Shown here in pieces: positions 1 to 4,777 of a stretch of DNA of 6,797 nucleotides (the first letter of the stretch is position 1; each line of letters starts with the position of its first letter). Source of the stretch: Elusimicrobiota bacterium. GTDB lineage: Bacteria > Elusimicrobiota > Elusimicrobia > JACQJN01. The DNA lies in NCBI GenBank assembly GCA_016205045.1, contig JACQJM010000142.1, positions 1 through 6,797 on the forward strand. Reading direction: 5' to 3'. The notes under the pieces were generated by a model. That model was not told the origin of the DNA, did not search any database, and was given only the letters and a program-made list of their open reading frames with translations. The position numbers and the translations under genes were made by a program.

Positions 1-145
1 CGCCTTTGCTGTGTTCTGCTTACAGTGCGCCCTTCGGGATTGCACTGCTCGCCTCACCCAGCTTCGGCTCGGCACGGAATCCGAAGTTTCGCCTCGAAAG
101 CAGGTTCCCGGATAGGTTCTTAATTTAAGTTCTGAATGATAGCTC
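1..145. other. Gene-free left edge rich in small hairpins
   Basis: I see no coding region here. The stretch lies immediately downstream of the htpX-like stop codon. It contains a hairpin with outer arms CAGTGC (23-28) and GCACTG (42-47) and inner arms CCC (30-32) and GGG (36-38). It also contains AGC-TTCG-GCT (60-69) and TTTCG-CCT-CGAAA (87-99). There is no long T-run on either strand beside these stems, so a classical intrinsic terminator is not clear. It may be the end of an interspersed repeat or structured 3' region that continues beyond the window. The role is unknown. Confidence 0.4.
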
Positions 146-1126
146 TTAACTAGCCCCTAACCCCTGATTTTGATACGCCATTACTTTTAGGGCCAATATC
201 CTCTTAGAAAGTGGGGGGTGAGTGGACAATAGGTCCGCCCAAAACCCTTCTTTTTCTCCCATCAAACTGCCTTTAGGATCCGCAATACATAGATGGGCTA
301 AACCTTGGTTGACGGAAGCGGTTGGCCCCACCGCCTTTTCAATTTTTTCTAAGGCCGAAGCCAAGGCTGCGGGGTTTCGCGTAAGTTCAGTCCCTGAAGC
401 GTCCGCCAAATACTCTCTTCTTCTGGAAACCGCCAAAGCTAAAATTTGAGAAAGAAGCGGAGCCAGAATCATCAAGATAAGCCAGACCCCAAAAACAACC
501 AGAACTACTGCCCCTCCTCCGCCTCCCCTTCCTTCTCGATTTCTGCCTCTGCCTGAAAATCTGAAACTTCTGCCGGTCCAGTCGCTCAAAAGAGCGATCG
601 CTCCCGTCAGAGCCGCGAGGAGAGTCATCAGCCGAACATCGTAATTGCGAATATGGCTCATTTCATGGCCCACCACGCCCTGGAGCTCTTCTCTATTTAA
701 CTGCTTCAAAAGTCCCTCCGTCACCGCCACCACCGAATTTTCAGGGTTGGTTCCGGTGGCGAACGCGTTCAGATCAGGATCCGGAATCACATACACTTTG
801 GGCATAGGCAATCCGGAAGCGGTGGACATCTCCTGAACCACATGGATCAATTGATTTTCCTCCGCAACATGAGAATCCGCCAACCGTGCTCTGGAAGCCT
901 TCACCACCATAGAAGGCCCACTCCAAAAGCTCATCGCGCTCATTAAAACTCCACCCCCCACCGCCGCCATGGTCCCATAGGGAAGGCCGATTGGTTCCGA
1001 AACAGGATTCATTCCCAAAATAAAAACATCAAATCCTAATCCCAAAACCCCCAAAAATACAATAAAGAAACCCACGATAATCCAACTCCGGCGTTTATTG
1101 GAGATTTGTTGTTCGTAGAGATTCAT
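146..1126 (-). CDS. htpX: HtpX-like M48 family zinc metalloprotease
   Basis: This is an integral membrane zinc endopeptidase of family M48B, which degrades damaged or misfolded membrane proteins. The 326-residue product has hydrophobic segments near residues 14-36 and 48-68, the HEMSH zinc/catalytic motif at 154-158, further hydrophobic segments near 165-182 and 206-232, and the third zinc ligand E238 in a REYLAD motif. THPPLSKRI (302-310) is also typical of the family. A Gly/Arg-rich linker (about 192-205) lies between the third and fourth hydrophobic segments. Length is slightly above the usual 280-300. It lies downstream of lemA on the same strand, a common partnership. No Shine-Dalgarno is visible: heptamer repeats run almost to the ATG, and the next in-frame Met (residue 39) would remove the first membrane segment. 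The family is certain; orthology to E. coli HtpX is less so. Confidence 0.93.
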   Translation of the reverse strand: MNLYEQQISNKRRSWIIVGFFIVFLGVLGLGFDVFILGMNPVSEPIGLPYGTMAAVGGGVLMSAMSFWSGPSMVVKASRARLADSHVAEENQLIHVVQEMSTASGLPMPKVYVIPDPDLNAFATGTNPENSVVAVTEGLLKQLNREELQGVVGHEMSHIRNYDVRLMTLLAALTGAIALLSDWTGRSFRFSGRGRNREGRGGGGGAVVLVVFGVWLILMILAPLLSQILALAVSRRREYLADASGTELTRNPAALASALEKIEKAVGPTASVNQGLAHLCIADPKGSLMGEKEGFWADLLSTHPPLSKRILALKVMAYQNQGLGAS

Positions 1127-1232
1127 AGTTCGCGATACGCGATACGCAATAAGCGATACGTGTCTCTATAAGTTTGAGATAAGCATTGCTTCCTATTCAC
1201 GAATTGCGAATTGCTAACCTGAATTTTTCGGG
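1127..1232. repeat. lemA-htpX gap with two facing heptamer arrays
   Basis: The 106-bp spacer holds two short tandem arrays. On the plus strand, units CGCGATA, CGCGATA, CGCAATA and AGCGATA (1131-1158) are followed by CGTG (1159-1162). On the minus strand, AGCAATT and CGCAATT units are followed by CGTG, seen on the plus strand as CACG at 1198-1201 and units to about 1214. The CGTG ends face each other across 35 bp. No convincing promoter or terminator is seen between them. The arrays resemble those at 3665-3777, so this is a family rather than one accident. Function is unknown. Confidence 0.7.
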
Positions 1233-1796
1233 CTAATCGCCAAGGTTCACTTTGGGAACTTCTCTTTCCGCGGCCCGATCCTCAGGAATTTCAAAAAGCT
1301 CCGCCGAAGAAAATCCAAAAGTCCCCGCGACAAAATTGTTGGGAAATGTCTGTTGAGCCGTATTAAAACGTGTGACTAGATCGTTGTACAGCTGCCGGGA
1401 AAAGCTCACCTGATTTTCCGTATGCGCCAGCTCCTCCATTAAGCTCCTCACATTCTGGTTGGCTTTCAGATCGGGGTAGCTTTCGGCCAAGGCAAATAAA
1501 CGGCCCAAGGCTTGAGTCAATTGGCCTTCATTCTGAGCTCTCTGTTTGACTCCGGCACCCGTGGAAGAGAGCGCTTGATTGCGCGCCTGAATAACCTTCT
1601 CCAAAGTAGCCTGCTCAAATTTCATGTACCCTTTCACGGCATTGACCAGATTGGGAATCAGGTCATACCTTCTTTTAAGCTGTACATCGATTTGCTTAAA
1701 AGCATTGGCCACCTGATTCTTCAGGCTGACCAATTTATTAAACGTAAAGATCAGCCACGCGACGATAAAGCCTAGAACACCCAGAACAATGGTCAT
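1233..1796 (-). CDS. lemA: LemA family protein
   Basis: This 187-residue protein has one N-terminal membrane segment (about residues 3-19) followed by a helical domain, the standard LemA layout and length. Diagnostic stretches are RRYDLIPNLVNAVKGY (42-57), YPDLKANQNV (107-116), HTENQVSFSR (125-134), YNDLVTRFN (137-145) and FPNNFVAG (151-158), ending in an LFEIPE segment. LemA proteins are membrane-anchored with an outward helical bundle; their biochemical role is poorly defined, but they are often encoded beside HtpX-type proteases or TPM-domain proteins. The start at 1796 is supported by a strong purine-rich ribosome binding site just upstream. It begins 17 nt after the M24 peptidase stop, so the two are probably cotranscribed. 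The downstream htpX-like gene is 106 bp away. Confidence 0.95.
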   Translation of the reverse strand: MTIVLGVLGFIVAWLIFTFNKLVSLKNQVANAFKQIDVQLKRRYDLIPNLVNAVKGYMKFEQATLEKVIQARNQALSSTGAGVKQRAQNEGQLTQALGRLFALAESYPDLKANQNVRSLMEELAHTENQVSFSRQLYNDLVTRFNTAQQTFPNNFVAGTFGFSSAELFEIPEDRAAEREVPKVNLGD

Positions 1797-1800
1797 GAAC

Positions 1801-1808
1801 TCCTCCTC
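1801..1808 (-). promoter_or_regulatory. Shine-Dalgarno for lemA
   Basis: The minus strand reads GAGGAGGA about 4-5 nt before the lemA ATG at 1796, a near-ideal anti-16S match. It lies in the 17-nt gap after the upstream peptidase stop codon and fixes the lemA start. Confidence 0.8.
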
Positions 1809-1813
1809 TTTCT

Positions 1814-2851
1814 CTATTTTGTCAGCAACTGGCTTCCCTTGTCCGTCACCAACAATGTGTCTTCAATGCGGACACCGAACTTTCCCAGCAAATAAATTCC
1901 TGGTTCCACCGTAATCACCATGCCCGGGGACAGCTTCTCTTCGGATTTAGGCCCCACGCGAGGGGCTTCATGAATATCCACCCCCACCCCATGCCCCGTG
2001 GAATGGATGAATTTATCTCCATAGCCTTCCTGAACGATGATGTCCCGACAAACCTGATCGATTTCTCCCCCCGTCTTTCCTGCTGACACGCGGCGGATGC
2101 CCTCTTTTTGAGAGCGTTCTACAATCCCGTATATTTTTTGAAACAGAGGGTCCGGCTTTTTGCCCGTAAATACCGTGCGTGTCATATCGGAGCGATACAG
2201 CTTGTAGGTGCAGCCGAAATCAATCACCACCGCCTCGTTTTTTTTGATCACTTTTTCTGAACTGCGATGATGCGGCAATGCGGAATTGGGACCGGAAGCG
2301 ACAATGAGCTCAAAAGCCACCCCCTCAGCTCCCATTTTTTGCATCAGATCCTCCAACTCTAAAGAAACAGAGCGTTCCGTCCTGCCGGGACGAACTCTGG
2401 GCTTCAACGTCCGAAAGGCCTTGGCGGTGATCGCGCACGCCTTTCGGAGTCGCTGGAGCTCCTCCTCGCGTTTGATCACGCGGATCTTTCCCAGAAGCCC
2501 TCCCTTTCCCACGAATCCTATCTCTGTCCATTTTTTTCCTAACGCATAAGTTTCATAGAAAGGGTCAAAACCCATTTGACTTAGATTGTTTTCTCGCACC
2601 ACATTTTTGACTCCCTCCACCAAGTCGGCTCCAGCCACTGCCTCGCATCCAGGGACCTCTTTTAAAAAATGATCCCGCAAAAGCATGGGAAGAAAAGCCC
2701 AGGCTCGCTCTTTTCCTACTAGAAGGGCAAAACCCTCCTGAGGAAAATCCGTGAGATAATTCAAATCTGACTGATGGGTGACCATATACCCATCCAGATT
2801 CTCCTCTTTCAAAATGGCTTGCAGCGCCTGTATTTTATCCCAATGTCCCAT
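1814..2851 (-). CDS. M24 family Xaa-Pro-type aminopeptidase
   Basis: This is a cytosolic dinuclear-metal peptidase of the pita-bread fold, probably removing residues ahead of proline (PepP/PepQ type). The 345-residue product has an N-terminal creatinase-like domain (about 1-120) and a catalytic domain (about 130-345). All five metal ligands are visible: D211 (VIDFG), D222 (SDMTRT), H287 (STGHGVG), E316 (VEPGIY) and E330 (VRIED). The accessory histidines H194 (LPHHRS) and H294 (DIHEAP) are also present, so the enzyme should be active. An upstream in-frame ATG at 2884 exists, but the ATG at 2851 is preferred: it follows a GGAGGAGAGG ribosome site, gives a normal N-terminus, and begins one base after the permease stop. 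Aminopeptidase versus prolidase cannot be decided from sequence alone. Confidence 0.92.
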   Translation of the reverse strand: MGHWDKIQALQAILKEENLDGYMVTHQSDLNYLTDFPQEGFALLVGKERAWAFLPMLLRDHFLKEVPGCEAVAGADLVEGVKNVVRENNLSQMGFDPFYETYALGKKWTEIGFVGKGGLLGKIRVIKREEELQRLRKACAITAKAFRTLKPRVRPGRTERSVSLELEDLMQKMGAEGVAFELIVASGPNSALPHHRSSEKVIKKNEAVVIDFGCTYKLYRSDMTRTVFTGKKPDPLFQKIYGIVERSQKEGIRRVSAGKTGGEIDQVCRDIIVQEGYGDKFIHSTGHGVGVDIHEAPRVGPKSEEKLSPGMVITVEPGIYLLGKFGVRIEDTLLVTDKGSQLLTK

Positions 2852-2852
2852 G

Positions 2853-3659
2853 TCAGCCTCTCCTCCACAAAAGCCCATCCACAAATCCTATGTGATACAT
2901 TAAATACAAACCAAACGCCAAACTGAGCATCCCAGCTCCCCGGGAAAGAAAGCCTTCGACTTGAAAACGCCTAGAGACCCAGATCATAGAGATTCCCATA
3001 AAACTAGAGAGCAGAAGCATTCCGGACAGTGTCCCTATGCCGAACACAAGCAGATAAACAAGCCCCAGCCTCACATTGGGAACGGTGGTCAGCACCAGCA
3101 ACGCGACCGCAGCGCTTCCGGCCAAGCCATGCACCAGACCCACCATGAACGATCGCAATCTATTGGACTGAAGCCAACTGAAATCCACTTCATGGGGATG
3201 GGAATGCGCATGCCCGTCCTCTTGAAAAGGAAAATGATGCTGGTGTTCTTCATTGTGATCATGTTCATGAAAGTGCCTGGGAACTCTAAAGTACCTCCAC
3301 CATCCCACCACCTGTTGGCAGAGCGAATTCAGTGCCCCCGGGGCACTCAACAGGTGGTGGGACCACTTAAACCCTGCCAGGTTCCCTATTCCTAAAAAAA
3401 CCAATAGGATGGCCACAACAAATTCCAAGGAGAGTTGGGTGGTATTACTTACGCTGATTTTAAAAAAAAGGATCAAGAGCCCAACCAAGAATATGGTCAA
3501 GGTATGTCCAAAACCCCAACAAAGACCCAAAAACCAAGAGGAACCCCAGCGCTTGGTTCTAGAAACAATAGTGGCCACCGCCACCACGTGATCGGCATCT
3601 AAAGCATGCCGCAGCCCCAAAACGAAACCGATAGAGAGAATAAGCATGGCAGGAGTCAT
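2853..3659 (-). CDS. NicO/NiCoT family nickel-cobalt permease with His-rich loop
   Basis: This is a predicted inner-membrane Ni2+/Co2+ transporter. With the start at 3659 it has 268 residues. The signature RHALDADH (17-24) in the first membrane helix is the NiCoT metal-selecting motif, followed by GFGHT (49-53) and a later LVHGLAGSAA (175-184). Membrane segments are predicted near 3-30, 42-66, 79-97, 170-190, 197-221 and 240-258. A variable hydrophilic loop contains 11 histidines between 129 and 156, a probable metal-binding stretch. It resembles the short UreH-like branch, but no urease or hydrogenase gene is in view. The start is uncertain: ATGs at 3683, 3659 and 3647 are in frame and none has a good ribosome site. 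3683 would draw its first codons from a stem-loop element. A long palindrome is embedded at codons about 100-119. Confidence 0.88.
   Translation of the reverse strand: MTPAMLILSIGFVLGLRHALDADHVVAVATIVSRTKRWGSSWFLGLCWGFGHTLTIFLVGLLILFFKISVSNTTQLSLEFVVAILLVFLGIGNLAGFKWSHHLLSAPGALNSLCQQVVGWWRYFRVPRHFHEHDHNEEHQHHFPFQEDGHAHSHPHEVDFSWLQSNRLRSFMVGLVHGLAGSAAVALLVLTTVPNVRLGLVYLLVFGIGTLSGMLLLSSFMGISMIWVSRRFQVEGFLSRGAGMLSLAFGLYLMYHIGFVDGLLWRRG
2857..2866 (-). promoter_or_regulatory. Shine-Dalgarno deciding the M24 peptidase start
   Basis: The minus strand reads GGAGGAGAGG ending 5 nt before the ATG at 2851. It lies within the last codons of the upstream permease gene. This supports the start at 2851 over the in-frame ATG at 2884 and suggests translational coupling. 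Confidence 0.8.
3304..3361. repeat. Nested perfect palindrome inside the permease gene
   Basis: Outer arms CCCACCACCTGTTG (3304-3317) and CAACAGGTGGTGGG (3348-3361) are perfectly complementary over 14 bp. Inside them, AGTGCCCC (3331-3338) and GGGGCACT (3340-3347) form an 8-bp palindrome around one base. A 13-nt unpaired stretch (3318-3330) lies on one side only. The element encodes permease residues about 100-119, in the variable region before the His-rich loop, and keeps the frame open. Confidence 0.85.
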
Positions 3660-3664
3660 AAATC

Positions 3665-3671
3665 CGCAATT
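3665..3671 (+). repeat. Left remnant of heptamer array (CGCAATT)
   Basis: One CGCAATT unit lies directly left of the stem-loop pair, and with the next two bases it forms CGCAATTCG (3665-3673). The same nine bases occur at 3741-3749 on the other side, in register with the right-hand array, so they form flanking direct repeats. Confidence 0.65.
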
Positions 3672-3742
3672 CGTACCATTCATCCTTGAAAGCCGTAGGA
3701 ATGGTACGTCCCAAATCTACTGCTCCAAGGATATTTGGGACG
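3672..3742. repeat. Inverted pair of stem-loops with shared loop sequence
   Basis: Stem-loop 1, read on the plus strand, has arms CGTACCATTC (3672-3681) and GAATGGTACG (3699-3708) with loop ATCCTTGAAAGCCGTAG. Stem-loop 2, read on the minus strand, has arms CGTCCCAAAT (3742-3733) and ATTTGGGACG (3716-3707) with loop ATCCTTGGAGCAGTAG. The two loops agree at 14 of 17 aligned positions, while the stems differ yet pair perfectly. The copies overlap by two bases and are inverted. The pattern resembles REP/BIME-type or small MITE elements. No transposase is present in the window. Confidence 0.85.
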
Positions 3743-3777
3743 CAATTCGCAATCCGCAATCCGTGAGAAACCCCACG
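3741..3777. repeat. Heptamer array ending in facing CGTG/CACG
   Basis: Plus-strand units CGCAATT (3741-3747), CGCAATC (3748-3754) and CGCAATC (3755-3761) are followed by CGTG (3762-3765). After 8 bp comes CACG (3774-3777), followed by AATT, which is the inverted end of a single degraded unit. The arrangement mirrors the pair of arrays upstream of htpX. Confidence 0.7.
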
Positions 3778-3827
3778 AATTACTGACCTCTAATCGCCTA
3801 TCACTAAATTTATTGTAGAATTCTCGC

Positions 3828-4772
3828 ATGAATCCTAAAAACATTCTGCTCATTTGGATCGGAAGAGTAGGGGATTTTATCGTTTCCACCCCTTTTCTAG
3901 CTTCAGTGCGCCAAGCTTTTCCTGAGGCCCACATCACTCTCTTGGTCCGATCCACGGTTTCAGATCTAGCGAATCTGGACCCCAACCTTAATGAATGCTG
4001 TGCGCTGAGCTTCTCTCAGTTCCTATCGGTTCCTTTTAAAAAATTCGATTTAGTCATTGACCTTAACCCTTCTTATTCTAGGACCTCAGGTTTTTTAAGC
4101 CTTCTTACTCATTCTCCCAGAAGAATTTCTTTCCAAAAGAAGAGAGGGAATTTATTTTATACGGATCAGGTTCCTTTCGATGAAAAAGACCACATGCTGG
4201 AACGCTACCGCAAATTGGCAAAATACATGGGCAACTCCCTGGAGCCCTTCCCTCAAGTCTACCCCCTCTCTTCCCACCGCCAGGAAGCGGGCCAAATTTT
4301 ATCCCGCCTTAATCTGAATAAAGATCGAAAACTCATAGGAATTCATCCCGGGAATTTTAAAAAATTCGATCACCGCTGGCCGGAGGAGAAGTTCGTCGAG
4401 CTGACAAAAAAGCTGACTAAAGTTCCTCAGATCCAAATTCTCTATCTTACCGGGCCGGGCGAAGAAGAGCCCATTAGAAAAATCTTGGAGAAAATCCCAG
4501 TGAAAATCCCGCAAGTTCCGCCCACTTCCCTGCCCGTTTCCGCCGCATTGATCAAAAAACTCTCCCTTCTGATTGCCAATGTCACGGGAACCCTTCATCT
4601 GGCCGCAGCGGTGGGCACCCCTACCTTGAGTTTTCACAGCGGGTACACTTATCAGATATGGCGACCTCTTCGAGAATCGCATGCTGCCATTGTTTCAAAG
4701 AGCTGGGCTTCCTGCCGAGATATCTCCGTGGAAGAAGCCTGGAAAAAATTATATCAAATAGTGGTAAAATAA
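3828..4772 (+). CDS. Glycosyltransferase family 9 (heptosyltransferase-like)
   Basis: This is a predicted GT-B fold transferase related to WaaC/WaaF, enzymes that add sugars from nucleotide donors (ADP-heptose in the classic cases) to lipopolysaccharide core at the cytoplasmic face. The 314-residue product starts with ILLIWIGRVGDFIVSTP (6-22), containing the family's N-terminal glycine/Asp region (R13-G15-D16). The C-terminal half has IHPG (172-175), RWP (183-185), TGPGEE (208-213) and NVTGTLHLAAAVGTP (251-265), matching the nucleotide-sugar site. The usual N-D-S/T-G is N-V-T-G here, a variant that I believe also occurs in the family. Length is slightly below the usual 330-350. No Shine-Dalgarno precedes the ATG, and a TAGAAT at 3816-3821 might be a -10 box giving a nearly leaderless transcript. 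Donor and acceptor are not known. Confidence 0.88.
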   Translation: MNPKNILLIWIGRVGDFIVSTPFLASVRQAFPEAHITLLVRSTVSDLANLDPNLNECCALSFSQFLSVPFKKFDLVIDLNPSYSRTSGFLSLLTHSPRRISFQKKRGNLFYTDQVPFDEKDHMLERYRKLAKYMGNSLEPFPQVYPLSSHRQEAGQILSRLNLNKDRKLIGIHPGNFKKFDHRWPEEKFVELTKKLTKVPQIQILYLTGPGEEEPIRKILEKIPVKIPQVPPTSLPVSAALIKKLSLLIANVTGTLHLAAAVGTPTLSFHSGYTYQIWRPLRESHAAIVSKSWASCRDISVEEAWKKLYQIVVK

Positions 4773-4777
4773 ACTTA

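Noticed and set aside
592..603. Perfect 12-bp palindrome GAGCGATCGCTC containing the cyanobacterial HIP1 octamer
   Set aside because: It is a single occurrence inside htpX coding sequence, and nothing else in the window suggests a cyanobacterium.
1131..1219. Heptamer arrays as a CRISPR array
   Set aside because: Units are 7 bp and contiguous, with no unique spacers of regular length and no cas genes.
2852..2884. M24 peptidase start at 2884
   Set aside because: It overlaps the permease end by 32 bases; the ATG at 2851 has an excellent ribosome site and the normal family N-terminus.
2961..3395. Plus-strand open frame of 144 codons antisense to the permease
   Set aside because: It overlaps a clearly recognisable permease; its Gln/His/Pro/Lys-rich product looks like an antisense shadow of the His-rich loop and has no family features.
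3660..3827. Cobalamin or NiCo riboswitch upstream of the permease
   Set aside because: I see no B12-box or NiCo-riboswitch-like junction; the structure there consists of two inverted copies of one hairpin, which fits a repeat element better.
4658..4777. Upstream in-frame start for the radical SAM protein at 4658
   Set aside because: It would overlap the end of the glycosyltransferase by 115 bases and add 40 residues with no similarity to the family N-terminus.
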